Assembly (NCBI RefSeq): GCF_015679185.1
Contig: NZ_CP064939.1
Location: 1,984,001-2,048,000 of the forward strand
DNA length: 64,000 nucleotides
DNA from: Pedobacter endophyticus
GTDB lineage: Bacteria > Bacteroidota > Bacteroidia > Sphingobacteriales > Sphingobacteriaceae
Reading direction: 5' to 3'
Shown in pieces: positions 10,792 to 20,357 of this stretch (position 1 is the stretch's first letter; every line of letters starts with the position of its first letter). The translations under genes were made by a program, and so were the position numbers. The notes beneath the pieces were generated by a model. That model had not been told where the DNA came from. It saw only the letters and a list, made by a program, of their open reading frames with translations, and made no database searches.

Positions 10792-11295
10792 TATTTTTTG
10801 TTTGTTAAAAGCTAAAGATTATGCTTTAACTTCGAATTTAAGTAAAATCGATGTCTTTTTTTCAAATATCACTGTGGCCGGGCTATGCGAGTCACTCCGC
10901 TCAGGGTGACAATGTTTTTTGTTTTTTTCTTAACTAAATGACATAGGCCATCCGCTGTAGCCCGCACCGAAAGGTAGCGGGGCTGCCACTCGGGTTTAAT
11001 AATTAAAGGTCTGCAGGCTTTCGGTTCCAATCCATTTTTCCCATTCTAGTGACTAAAAATTACACTTAAGCATACCGATGGTAAAGCATTTGAACAATGG
11101 GCGACTGCCAACAACAAAAGCGGCAAACATTTGGTAAAAAGCGACTTGCAGGGCTGTCAAATCAAAAAAAATTAAACATTATGCCAATCGGTTTGTTCAA
11201 TTATAGACCTGCAAGTGGGAGCCAACTATAAGCGTAAGTTAATAAAATATAGTATATTGGTAACACGCACGATAAAACACTTAAATAATAAACAC
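10792..11295. other. Gene-free region with REP end and a remnant
   Basis: From about 10890 to 10955 it carries CTCCGCTCAGGGTGACAATG and a T-rich tail, the same right end as the composite elements at 38.4 and 54.8 kb. A possible protein remnant lies at 11053-11175. No promoter was recognised. Confidence 0.5.
11053..11175 (+). pseudogene. Possible 3' remnant of a lost gene
   Basis: A frame open for 40 codons from a stop at 11050, with no start codon, reads with protein-like composition (TLKHTDGKAFEQWATANNKS and on to CQIKKN before TAA). It could be the decayed end of a small protein gene, or chance. No family is recognised. Confidence 0.2.
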
Positions 11296-11661
11296 ATGAA
11301 ATTTAGAAAATTAATCGGAAAATGCCTGGCGCATAAATCAAATAATAATGCTCAGGTAGCAATTGCCTTAGTTGCAGGACTTGCGGCTGGCGCAGTAATA
11401 AGCGTATTGTTTGCGCCTGATAGTGGTGCAGGAACAAGGGGAAGAATTGCCAGCGGAGCAAATAATCTACGTTATGGCTTTCGCGATAAATATAACCTGT
11501 TAAAAGAGAAGGTTTTTGGCGTTGAGGCAATTGAAGAGGATATTGTAGAGCACGAAGTTCCGCATTTTAAACACAAGGCACCTAAAAAACCTAAATCTGA
11601 TATCAAAGAGATTTTAGAGCATGCGCATGACAATGGTCAGGTGCAAGAAGGACAGGGTTAG
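11296..11661 (+). CDS. YtxH-like small membrane protein
   Basis: Protein of 121 residues starting at ATG 11296; a longer frame from 11215 lacks a good start. One membrane segment (VAIALVAGLAAGAVISVLFAP) is followed by DSGAGTRGRIASGANNLR, the glycine-rich motif of the YtxH/gas-vesicle-like family. The C-terminal tail is charged and low in complexity. Such proteins are often stress-induced in Bacteroidota, but no function is established. It appears to be monocistronic and is followed by a TTAATT-rich heptad array. Confidence 0.75.
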   Translation: MKFRKLIGKCLAHKSNNNAQVAIALVAGLAAGAVISVLFAPDSGAGTRGRIASGANNLRYGFRDKYNLLKEKVFGVEAIEEDIVEHEVPHFKHKAPKKPKSDIKEILEHAHDNGQVQEGQG

Positions 11662-11667
11662 CCGCAT

Positions 11668-11712
11668 TAACGGGTTAATTAACTGGTTAATTGTTCTAAC
11701 TAATTAATTGTT
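11668..11712 (+). repeat. Heptad-like array after the YtxH gene
   Basis: Words such as GGTTAAT, TAACTGG and ACTAATT recur at a 7-nt spacing directly downstream of the YtxH stop codon. The match to the period is looser than in the other arrays. Confidence 0.45.
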
Positions 11713-11804
11713 ATTGAAACGCCTCAAAGGTATTGCTCAACTTTTACTGCCATCTTCAGAATTGCGAGGTCCGAAGAAAAACGCCTACCTTGTACGCCAA
11801 TTTT

Positions 11805-11866
<62 letters not shown>

Positions 11867-11873
11867 TTTAAAA

Positions 11874-12872
11874 CTACCCTTCAATAGCTTTCCAAAGCAG
11901 ATCTTTCAGCTCGAGAAGATTTTTTTGTGCTACAGATGATATGAATATCGACGGAAGATTGGTTGGTAATTCCCGCTTCATTTCGTCCATAAGTTCATCG
12001 TCAAGCATATCTGATTTAGTAATGGCTAAAACATGTGGCTTTTGCATTAACTCAGGATTGTACGATTGAAGTTCTTTTTTCAGGATTTCATACTCTTCTT
12101 TTATGGAACGACTGGTATCGGCAGGCACCATAAAGAGCAAAACGGAATTTCTTTCTATATGGCGAAGGAAACGATAGCCCAAACCTTTACCCTTTGATGC
12201 GCCTTCGATAATTCCCGGAATATCGGCCATTACAAACGACTTTCCACCCCGGTAGCTCACTATGCCCAGGTTCGGAACAATAGTAGTGAAAGGGTAATCG
12301 GCAATTTCTGGCTTGGCTGCAGATACTACTGAAAGCAACGTAGATTTACCGGCATTTGGGAAACCCACCAAACCAACATCCGCCAAAACCTTAAGCTCAA
12401 GAATATTCCAAACTTCTTTGCCAGGCTCTCCGGGCTGGGAAAAACGTGGCGTTTGCTGTACGGCATTTTTAAAGTGCGCATTACCTAAGCCGCCCCGGCC
12501 TCCGGCTGTTAAAATTTTTGTTTCGCCATCCTGAGTGATCTCAAAAAGCACCTCTCCGGTTTCCGCATCTTTTGCGATAGTTCCGAGGGGAACCTCCAAA
12601 ACTTCATCCTTACCTTGTTTTCCAAACTTGTGCGAACTGCCGCCTGCACCGCCATCTTCGGCTATGATGTGTTTACGGTATTTCAAGTGCAGTAATGTCC
12701 AAATGTGAACGCTTCCTCTCACAATAATGTGTCCACCACGACCGCCGTCGCCCCCATCAGGACCGCCCATTGATGTTAAAATATCACGATGCAAATGAGA
12801 AGAACCTGCACCGCCTTTACCTGAACGGCAACAAATTTTTACATAATCTACGAAATTCGAACCTTGTGACAT
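11874..12872 (-). CDS. obgE: Obg family GTPase
   Basis: Ribosome-associated GTPase acting in 50S maturation and stress control. The protein has 332 residues. The glycine-rich Obg fold covers residues 1-160 ([12 protein letters not shown] and [11 protein letters not shown] are clear). The G domain follows, with G1 GFPNAGKST near residue 168, G3 [10 protein letters not shown] and G4 TKSD. No C-terminal OCT domain is present, as is usual for short Obg proteins in this phylum. The array at 11807-11866 follows its stop codon. Confidence 0.95.
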   Translation of the reverse strand: MSQGSNFVDYVKICCRSGKGGAGSSHLHRDILTSMGGPDGGDGGRGGHIIVRGSVHIWTLLHLKYRKHIIAEDGGAGGSSHKFGKQGKDEVLEVPLGTIAKDAETGEVLFEITQDGETKILTAGGRGGLGNAHFKNAVQQTPRFSQPGEPGKEVWNILELKVLADVGLVGFPNAGKSTLLSVVSAAKPEIADYPFTTIVPNLGIVSYRGGKSFVMADIPGIIEGASKGKGLGYRFLRHIERNSVLLFMVPADTSRSIKEEYEILKKELQSYNPELMQKPHVLAITKSDMLDDELMDEMKRELPTNLPSIFISSVAQKNLLELKDLLWKAIEG

Positions 12873-12875
12873 ATT

Positions 12876-12970
12876 AAGTGAGTGAGTTATTGAATGAATG
12901 AGTGAATGATAGAATGGTGATTGACAAAATGAGTGTTTATTGACTCAGCGAGTTGTTAATTAGTGAATGT
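12876..12970 (-). repeat. Degenerate heptad array between adk and obgE
   Basis: GAGTGA, GAATGAATGA and ATTGACT words recur at roughly 7-nt spacing directly upstream of obgE. The period is partly eroded. No gene lies in the rest of 12873-13130. Confidence 0.5.
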
Positions 12971-13130
12971 GTGATTTAATTCTCAAATACTTTACACCAA
13001 AGCCAGTTTGAAAAACGCCGTAAAGTTAAAGAGTTACAACGGTAAACGTCATAACTCTTTTATAAATAATCAAGATTTGAAGTCGTTTTACAAATGTGAT
13101 ATTTGCTATTGACTACTTGATACGGAATAT

Positions 13131-13700
13131 CTAAAACTGATCAATTACTGCACAAAGATCAGCGTAAATCTTTTCTATTTCACCAATTCCGTTTACTTTC
13201 CTAAGCTTTCCCTGTTCTTCGTAGTACGGTAACACGTGGATGGTTTTCTCAAAGTATTCTGAAATTCGCTTTTTTAACTTTTCAGCATCGTCATCCGGGC
13301 GGCCGCTAACTTTATGGCGCTCAGCAATGCGCTTTGTTAACTCTTCCTGATCGACATCGAGGGCGATAACACCGGCAATTTTGCTGCCCTTACGCTCTAA
13401 AAATAAATCAAGTTCTTTTGCTTGCGGAACTGTACGGGGAAAACCGTCGAAAACAAATCCCTTTGCATCAGGGTTTTTATCAACTTCTTCCTCAAGCATA
13501 GCGATTGTAATTGCATCAGGAACCAATTCTCCATCAGCCAATAGCTGACTTACTTTCTTTCCTAGCGCTGTTTCGCCTTTAACATGTGCTCTGAAAAGAT
13601 CGCCTGTTGAAACATGTACCAACTGATATTTTGCAATCAGTTTTTCCGATTGGGTGCCTTTACCCGCCCCCGGGGGGCCAAAGAGAACTAAATTAAGCAT
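13131..13700 (-). CDS. adk: Adenylate kinase
   Basis: Cytosolic enzyme interconverting ATP, ADP and AMP. The protein has 189 residues. The P-loop GPPGAGKGT is at residues 8-16. The AMP-binding region includes STGDLFRAHVKGET and GFVFDGFPRT. The LID is short (RHKVSGRPDDDAEKLKKR), with no zinc cysteines, so this is the short-type Adk common in Bacteroidota. A terminator-like hairpin lies between its likely promoter region and its start (13727-13751). Confidence 0.95.
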   Translation of the reverse strand: MLNLVLFGPPGAGKGTQSEKLIAKYQLVHVSTGDLFRAHVKGETALGKKVSQLLADGELVPDAITIAMLEEEVDKNPDAKGFVFDGFPRTVPQAKELDLFLERKGSKIAGVIALDVDQEELTKRIAERHKVSGRPDDDAEKLKKRISEYFEKTIHVLPYYEEQGKLRKVNGIGEIEKIYADLCAVIDQF

Positions 13701-13726
13701 TACGTGGTTTAGGTTGTCTTTAAAAT

Positions 13727-13751
13727 AAAAAAGCCTTATTCCTACGGCTTT
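13727..13751 (-). terminator. Rho-independent terminator upstream of adk
   Basis: On the minus strand AAAGCC, a 10-nt loop and GGCTTT are followed by a short T-run. It lies 27-51 nt upstream of the adk start. It could end transcription from the sulfatase side, or act as a leader terminator for adk if the -7-like TATATTTG at 13801-13794 is a real promoter. Confidence 0.6.
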
Positions 13752-14001
13752 GTGAAAAATGGAAATTACATGGCGTACTGCCTTTCAAGGCTGCAAATAT
13801 ATAATTATTAATTTAGATGAGGTTTACAATTGTAAAGTTATTTAAAAAAGCACCATTTTAATGACATTTATTGCTTTCTATCGCAGTTATAATGCCATTT
13901 TTATATTTGCGGCAGTATCTCGAACATCATAGTAGAAATACCTCATTTCAGCGTTCACACCCTATAACCCAAAAAACCATCACCGTAACATCCAGCTCAG
14001 A

Positions 14002-15516
14002 CTATAACAACGCTTTGGCTTCGTCATCTTTGTACTTATCAATCAATGTTGCAAGTTGCTTCTTAAGTGTGCTGATTAAACCCCTGTTTTCTTGTTTCTC
14101 ATAAATATTTTCCATCTCCTTTGGGTCTTTTTTCAAATCAAACAACTCCCACCCACTAACCTGATCGTAATAGCGGATTAATTTATAACGAGCGGTTTTT
14201 ATGCCAAACTGTGGCGATACATTGTGCTCTCCCCTGTCCTCGTAATAATGGTAATAAATTGCTTCCCGGGGCTTTGCTGTTTTGGCATTAAACAAAGGTA
14301 AAATAGATTCGCCCTGCACAGTAGATGGCACCGCAACGCCGGCGGCCTTAAGCAAGGTGGGTGCAATATCAATGTTCATTACAAAGTCGTTGTTTACCGT
14401 ACCGGGTTTAATTACACCGGGATAACGCATTACGAAGGGTGTTCTAAACGATTCCTCATACATAAAACGCTTATCAAACCAACCATGCTCGCCGAGATAA
14501 AAGCCTTGATCGGACAGATAAATTACGATTGTATTTTTGGTGAGATTATTCTTATCCAAGTAATTAAGTACTTCATTGATATTCCGATCTAAAGAGGCCG
14601 CGGTGTTCATGTAATCGCTCATGTAACGCTGGTATTTCCATTCAGCCAGTGCCTTTCCTGTTAAATTCTCCTTGATAAATTTGGCTCTGATAGGATCATA
14701 ATATTTTTTCCAGGCTGTTTTTTGTGCAGCATTCATCCTCTTGAGCAACCCATCTTTAAGTTCTTGTTCAGGAGTATTCATTTTTAAATCGTAGCCCAGC
14801 GTCATATCCTTACTTACACTCATGGTTTGCTGAGAGGCTGCGATACGCGTTTTGTAAGTATCATAAAAATTCGCCGGGATCGGAAACTTGATGTGGTCGT
14901 ACTTGCCGAAGTCGGCGGTGTCTGGTGCCCACGAGCGATGTGTTGCCTTGTGGCCTATTACGATACAAAATGGCTTGTTGCGGTCTCTTTGATCGAGCCA
15001 TTTTTCGGATTTTTGGGTGATGATGTTTGTTACGTAGCCCTCTACCCTTTCCATTTTCCCATCCATACCTATAAAATCGGGGTTATAATACTGACCTTGG
15101 CCGGGCAAGATTGAATAATAATCGAAACTCTGTGGCTTGTTGCCCAAATGTTGCTTCCCAACCCATGCAGTTTGATAGCCGGCGGCCTGAAGGCGCTTGG
15201 CAAAAGAATCCCGATCATGGTTGAAAACCGAATGTGTATTATCCTTAAATCCGTTCATATGACTGTACTGGCCGGTTAAGAGCGAGGCCCGGCTAGGCCC
15301 ACAAAGCGAGTTGGTAACATATGCTTTTTGAAAAATTGCACCTTCCTTCGCAATGCGATCTATTCCAGGGGTCTTGATTAGCTTGTTACCATAAGCTCCA
15401 ATGGCCTGGAAGGCCTGATCGTCGGAAATAATCACTACAATGTTTGGTTTCTCCTGGGCGAAAAGACCGTTAACGCAGTAGAAGCAATAAAACAAAAAGG
15501 CCACTAGTTTTTTCAT
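14002..15516 (-). CDS. Exported type-I sulfatase
   Basis: Formylglycine-dependent S1-family sulfatase, probably periplasmic, hydrolysing sulfate esters of glycans. The protein has 504 residues. The signal peptide ends at VNGLFA-Q (about residue 20). Asp32-Asp33 belong to the metal site (IISDDQ). The maturation motif LCGPSRASLLTG has Cys72 as the residue converted to formylglycine (C-x-P-S-R type). GKQHLG and YLSDQGFYLGEHGWFDK carry further metal and sulfate ligands. The cognate maturase (anSME) is not in the window. The substrate cannot be read from sequence. The 301-bp gap to adk holds only a terminator. Confidence 0.9.
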   Translation of the reverse strand: MKKLVAFLFYCFYCVNGLFAQEKPNIVVIISDDQAFQAIGAYGNKLIKTPGIDRIAKEGAIFQKAYVTNSLCGPSRASLLTGQYSHMNGFKDNTHSVFNHDRDSFAKRLQAAGYQTAWVGKQHLGNKPQSFDYYSILPGQGQYYNPDFIGMDGKMERVEGYVTNIITQKSEKWLDQRDRNKPFCIVIGHKATHRSWAPDTADFGKYDHIKFPIPANFYDTYKTRIAASQQTMSVSKDMTLGYDLKMNTPEQELKDGLLKRMNAAQKTAWKKYYDPIRAKFIKENLTGKALAEWKYQRYMSDYMNTAASLDRNINEVLNYLDKNNLTKNTIVIYLSDQGFYLGEHGWFDKRFMYEESFRTPFVMRYPGVIKPGTVNNDFVMNIDIAPTLLKAAGVAVPSTVQGESILPLFNAKTAKPREAIYYHYYEDRGEHNVSPQFGIKTARYKLIRYYDQVSGWELFDLKKDPKEMENIYEKQENRGLISTLKKQLATLIDKYKDDEAKALL

Positions 15517-15676
15517 AGTAATTTTGATCAGGTGAATTGAAGCATCGGCAGAAACACAGGCACCAAATTTTAACTAAGATAAATTATTAAAGTTGAATTT
15601 ATGCCTTTTTAGCCCGACATTTAACGGAAGCAACCTATGGAAATAGAGAGCGAAAGTTTTGAGGATGATAATAAAC

Positions 15677-15710
15677 AAAAAAAGGACCTCAAATTAATGA
15701 GATCCTTTTG
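15677..15710 (-). terminator. Terminator downstream of tRNA-Arg
   Basis: On the minus strand a stem made of AAAAGGATCTCA and TTGAGGTCCTTTT with a short loop runs into a T-tract. It sits 6 nt past the tRNA 3' end, so it is the natural end of the tRNA transcript. Confidence 0.8.
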
Positions 15711-15715
15711 TTCTG

Positions 15716-15789
15716 TGCACTTGTAGGGATTCGAACCCCAAACCTCCTCATCCGTAGTGAGGTGCTCTATCCAGTTGAGCTACAAATGC
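15716..15789 (-). tRNA. tRNA-Arg (anticodon ACG)
   Basis: A 74-nt cloverleaf. The acceptor arms GCATTTG and CAAGTGC pair with one G-T. The D arm is GCTC/GAGC. The anticodon stem CCTCA/TGAGG encloses loop CTACGGA, giving anticodon ACG (read as ICG). The T loop is TTCGAAT. The discriminator is A and CCA is not encoded. A promoter is seen upstream and a terminator downstream, so it is a single-gene unit. Confidence 0.95.
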
Positions 15790-15812
15790 GTTTCCGTATC
15801 GTTAACGGACTG

Positions 15813-15844
15813 CAAAGGTATAATTTGACTTTTTAAATTCCAAT
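15813..15844 (-). promoter_or_regulatory. Promoter of tRNA-Arg
   Basis: On the minus strand TACCTTTG (15820-15813) is a perfect TAnnTTTG box, 24 nt before the tRNA 5' end. A TTG about 20 nt further upstream serves as a partial -33 element. Confidence 0.6.
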
Positions 15845-15888
15845 TAAAATTTAAAAAAAATCTCAATTTTATTTTTGCAAACTTACAA

Positions 15889-16353
15889 TCATGCTTTCAG
15901 GGCATCATCAATTGCTTTAAAATCAGGCAAATCGTGTGCGTCTTCTAGAACTTCTGCATAGCTTATTTTTCCGTCTTCGTTTATAACGAACGCTGCTCTT
16001 TTGGAAACACCTTTTAATCCAAAGGCAAATTCATCGTAAAATGCGCCATAGGCTTTCGAAACCTCCTTATTGAAATCAGACAATAAAGGGAACTGATAAC
16101 TTTGTACTTCTTTGAATTTGGCCAAAGAGAATGGCGAATCAACCGAGACACCTAAAACCTGAGCGTCGATTCCTTCGTAGAAGCTAAAATTATCTCTCAT
16201 GGTGCACAATTGTTCGGTGCATGTTCCTGTAAATGCCATTGGAAAGAAATGAATAATCACTTTTTTCCCTTTAAAACCTGACAAAGAAATCTCCGCTAAA
16301 TCGGAACTGTATAATTTAAAATCCGGGGCTTGGTCGCCTACTTTTAATGACAT
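15889..16353 (-). CDS. Thiol peroxidase of the AhpC/TSA (AhpE-like) class
   Basis: Peroxiredoxin of 154 residues that reduces peroxides by a reactive cysteine. FFPMAFTGTCTEQLC contains the P-x-x-x-T-x-x-C motif with peroxidatic Cys45; Cys50 may act as resolving cysteine, as in atypical two-Cys BCP/Prx. SVDSPFSLAKFKE and the C-terminal Arg-containing KRAAFVINEDGKI strand match the family. It lies between tRNA-Arg and an array-rich spacer and is probably monocistronic. Confidence 0.9.
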   Translation of the reverse strand: MSLKVGDQAPDFKLYSSDLAEISLSGFKGKKVIIHFFPMAFTGTCTEQLCTMRDNFSFYEGIDAQVLGVSVDSPFSLAKFKEVQSYQFPLLSDFNKEVSKAYGAFYDEFAFGLKGVSKRAAFVINEDGKISYAEVLEDAHDLPDFKAIDDALKA

Positions 16354-16359
16354 ATTGCT

Positions 16360-16480
16360 ATTGTTTAATTGTTGAATTGCTTAATTGTTAAATTGCTTAA
16401 TTGTACCGTTGAACCGGTTATTGCTTATTGCTCACTGGTTATTGCTTGTTAGCTATTGATTATTGCTTATTACTTATCTA
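16360..16480 (-). repeat. Heptad array upstream of the peroxiredoxin gene
   Basis: TTAATTG, AATTGCT, GGTTATT and GCTTATT units recur at 7-nt spacing through most of the spacer between the RmlD-like and peroxiredoxin genes. The rest of the spacer is the second array at 16511-16557. Confidence 0.65.
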
Positions 16481-16510
16481 AAAACCCTAACTTGCTCCGC
16501 TTCTTTGAAC

Positions 16511-16557
16511 GGACTTCGGACTTCGGACTTCGGACTCAAGACTCAAGACTCAAGACT
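16511..16557 (-). repeat. Two-word heptad array spanning the RmlD-like stop
   Basis: In the gene sense, three units of AGTCTTG pass directly into three of AGTCCGA without losing the 7-nt phase. The first units overlap the last five codons and the TGA at 16543-16545, so the array encodes the C-terminal residues SLES. Confidence 0.9.
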
Positions 16558-17451
16558 AATCTGCCCATCAACAACCTTAAGCCCTTCTTCGAAGCTATGC
16601 GGCCTGTAGCCTAAATCGTTAATCGCCTTATCCAATATAAAACCGGTTTTCATTGGGCGCCTTGCTGTTTGATTTAAGCCAACGGAAGTTACTTCGGTTA
16701 CTATCGATTGATCAAGCGCCCAATAATCGGCAACTTTTCGCACTAAATCTGCAATACTCATGTAATCTTTGCCCGAAATATGATAAATTCCATTTGCTTG
16801 TTTTTCTACTGCAAGCAAGCAAGCTTCTGCAAGATCTTCGGCCAGGGTTGGCATGCGCCATTGGTCGTTAACAACGTTGATTGGTAGCCCTTTTTCTAAG
16901 GCACCTTTTGCCCAAAGTACAATATTGCTTCTGCTCATGTCGCTGGTAATGCCATAAACTAAAATTGTTCTCAGTATTGCCCAGTTTGCTTTTGAGTCCT
17001 TAAACAATTCTTCCGCCAAAACCTTCGATTCGCCGTAATAACTGAGCGGATTGGCGGCGTCATCCTCTTTATATGGCCCATTCGCACCGTCGAAGATAAA
17101 GTCGGTACTTAAATGAACCAGCTGAATGTTTTTTTCCTCGCAAAGCGAAATCAAGGTCTGAACGGCATTTACGTTAAGTGCGTAGCAAAGCTCTTTGTTA
17201 GCTTCGGCTGTATCAACGTTCGTCATAGCAGCCGTGTGGATAATGGCATCTGGCTTGTATCTTTCAATAACATCCCTTACCTGTTTCGAATCGAGGATAT
17301 CCATTTCGGCATATTCGTAGCCCGCTGCTGCCGGGTATCTGTTTTCGCCTTTCGATGTTGCTACTAGCTTTACCCTTCCCTCGGCCAACACCTTTTCGGT
17401 GATCTTTTGTCCTAAAAGACCGTTGCTGCCGGTTGTTAAAATAGTTTTCAT
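16543..17451 (-). CDS. RmlD-like SDR sugar-nucleotide reductase
   Basis: Extended short-chain dehydrogenase of the dTDP-4-dehydrorhamnose reductase (RmlD) superfamily, 302 residues from ATG 17451; an upstream in-frame extension to 17553 lacks family similarity. The Rossmann motif TTGSNGLLG has Gly8, Gly11 and Gly14. The catalytic YGESK (YxxxK) follows PLSY. No other dTDP-rhamnose genes are nearby, so the exact substrate is open; methionine adenosyltransferase regulatory subunit-like or generic NAD-dependent epimerase functions are alternatives. Its C-terminal residues come from a heptad array. Confidence 0.8.
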   Translation of the reverse strand: MKTILTTGSNGLLGQKITEKVLAEGRVKLVATSKGENRYPAAAGYEYAEMDILDSKQVRDVIERYKPDAIIHTAAMTNVDTAEANKELCYALNVNAVQTLISLCEEKNIQLVHLSTDFIFDGANGPYKEDDAANPLSYYGESKVLAEELFKDSKANWAILRTILVYGITSDMSRSNIVLWAKGALEKGLPINVVNDQWRMPTLAEDLAEACLLAVEKQANGIYHISGKDYMSIADLVRKVADYWALDQSIVTEVTSVGLNQTARRPMKTGFILDKAINDLGYRPHSFEEGLKVVDGQISLES

Positions 17452-17622
17452 AAATTTAGTCCCATAGGTTGTGGTAACATAAACTGCTATGGCTTCGGTA
17501 CACACAGAACACAAACTAATCAAATATACAGATGCGACCAATATTAATTGCATTTTTATTATCCTTCGTCTTTTAAATCGTTAATTTCCAGGATGCTTTT
17601 CGTTAAAAATACATTGTAATAA

Positions 17623-19251
<1,629 letters not shown>

Positions 19252-19252
19252 G

Positions 19253-19327
19253 AGACTGAGACACTAGATATGAGATGTGAGAAGAGACCTAGTCTCAAAT
19301 CTCATATCTCACATCTCCAATCTAAAA
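19253..19327 (+). repeat. Heptad array forming a hairpin between atpD and atpC
   Basis: Units such as AGATATG, AGATGTG, CTCATAT and CTCACAT recur at 7-nt spacing. The left arm (19266-19288) pairs with the right arm (19292-19316) around a 3-nt loop, giving a long imperfect hairpin. No U-tract follows. It fills the atpD-atpC spacer. Confidence 0.8.
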
Positions 19328-19330
19328 GGA

Positions 19331-19576
19331 ATGAATTTAGAAATATTAACTCCAGATAAAAAAGTTTTCGAAGGTGAAGTAACAGCAGTTACGGTACCTG
19401 GTACTTTAGGCTCTTTCCAGATTTTAAAAGACCACGCCCCTATCATCTCAACTTTAGAAGATGGAGAAGTAATTATAAAAGCAAACAAAGACGACGAACA
19501 ACGCTTTTTTATTAAAGGAGGCACAGTTGAAGCCATCCATAATAAAATTGTTGTTTTGGCAGAAGGTATTGCTTAA
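19331..19576 (+). CDS. atpC: F1 ATP synthase epsilon subunit, short form
   Basis: Central-stalk subunit of F1, 81 residues from ATG 19331. Only the N-terminal beta-sandwich domain is present (LEILTPDKKVFEGEVTAVTVPGTLGSFQIL then HAPIISTLEDGEV). The inhibitory C-terminal helical hairpin found in E. coli epsilon (138 residues) is absent, as in many Bacteroidota. It is co-transcribed with atpD and followed by a strong terminator. Confidence 0.95.
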   Translation: MNLEILTPDKKVFEGEVTAVTVPGTLGSFQILKDHAPIISTLEDGEVIIKANKDDEQRFFIKGGTVEAIHNKIVVLAEGIA

Positions 19577-19598
19577 AATAGCTTAACACAAAAAAAAA

Positions 19599-19633
19599 GA
19601 GCCTTTTCGATTAGTTTCGGAAAGGCTTTTTTT
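19599..19633 (+). terminator. Terminator of atpD-atpC
   Basis: AGCCTTTTCGA, a short loop and TTCGGAAAGGCT form a hairpin followed by a run of seven T. An A-run precedes it, so it may work in both directions. Confidence 0.9.
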
Positions 19634-20141
19634 ATAATACATCACTTTGCGCTAACAATACCGGCTTTCTGTAGAAATTAGTCTAATCAATGTCTTATTT
19701 ATATCTTGTTCTTTTTGAAAATGAGCGGTACTGTCTCATTATGATATCGAAAACGAATTACATGCAAAGTAAAAAGAATTCGAAAATATAAAGCGATTAG
19801 TTACTTCATCATAACCAACTCAATGGCATTTTAGGTCTGTTTCAAGCACCCTGTCCGCGTACACCTTACGGCTATAAATTTTCAACTTTTCTCGACTAAA
19901 AACCAATTTTAAGAAGAAAACTATAAAATTTACAATGCAAGCATAACAAACAGACCGTATACCGTTTTGATATTTGGTCTAGACCGATCGAGATTAAATC
20001 ACTATTTCCGTCGTTATTCAGAATTTTATTCGGAATCTATGAGAAATATAAGAATTATATTCTAATTTCATTTTTTTCTGATTTCTCTTGCATATTAATG
20101 AACCAAAAACTAAATTGGTATTTATAAAGAGTCAAGAAATA
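19634..20141. other. Gene-free upstream region of the ilv leader
   Basis: About 500 bp of AT-rich sequence with no credible gene. It should contain the promoter of the ilv leader transcript. The only -7-like sequence noted is GATATTTG near 19969, which has one mismatch and no clear -33 element. Confidence 0.5.
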
Positions 20142-20279
20142 ATGATTAATCACAACAACATACTTTCAAACAATTTCATCGCAACTGCGACTGGAAATGT
20201 TGTGCTGTTGCCTGTCATTATTTTAAACTTACTGCTGCTAAACATTTTATTGGGCAGTAAGCGGGCGACTTTTAAATAG
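20142..20279 (+). CDS. Branched-chain leader peptide (ilvL-like)
   Basis: A 45-residue frame from ATG 20142 to TAG 20279. Residues 20-38 are almost entirely Val, Leu and Ile (NVVLLPVIILNLLLLNILLG), including three adjacent CTG/CTG/CTA codons. It ends 27 nt before a strong terminator and 79 nt before ilvE. The position, composition and overlap with alternative RNA stems are those of an attenuation leader peptide. The longer frame from TTG 20088 is less likely. No family name is assigned. Confidence 0.75.
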   Translation: MINHNNILSNNFIATATGNVVLLPVIILNLLLLNILLGSKRATFK

Positions 20280-20337
20280 ATTTAAAAAAAGATTAAATAT
20301 ACTTAAAGCGTCCTGACACAAACAGGACGCTTTTTTT
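20228..20337 (+). promoter_or_regulatory. Transcription attenuator of the ilv operon
   Basis: Three stems are visible. CTTACTGC (20228-20235) pairs perfectly with GCAGTAAG (20254-20261) across the Leu codons. GGGCGACTTTTAA (20263-20275) can pair with TTAAAGCGTCC (20303-20313) as an antiterminator. AGCGTCCTG (20307-20315) pairs with CAGGACGCT (20323-20331) as the terminator. The last two exclude each other. A ribosome reaching the stop codon at 20279 would cover 20263-20275 and allow termination; one stalled at Leu/Ile/Val codons would leave it free. The mechanism is inferred. Confidence 0.75.
20307..20337 (+). terminator. Leader terminator upstream of ilvE
   Basis: A perfect 9-bp stem AGCGTCCTG/CAGGACGCT with loop ACACAAA is followed by seven T. 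It lies 21 nt before the ilvE start, so read-through is needed for ilvE expression from the leader promoter. Confidence 0.9.
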
Positions 20338-20357
20338 AAATAACAAAACACGGTATT

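Noticed and set aside
17452-17553. N-terminal hydrophobic extension of the RmlD-like protein
   Set aside because: The Rossmann fold begins at MKTILTTGSNG; upstream residues are not family-like and the ATG at 17451 is sound.
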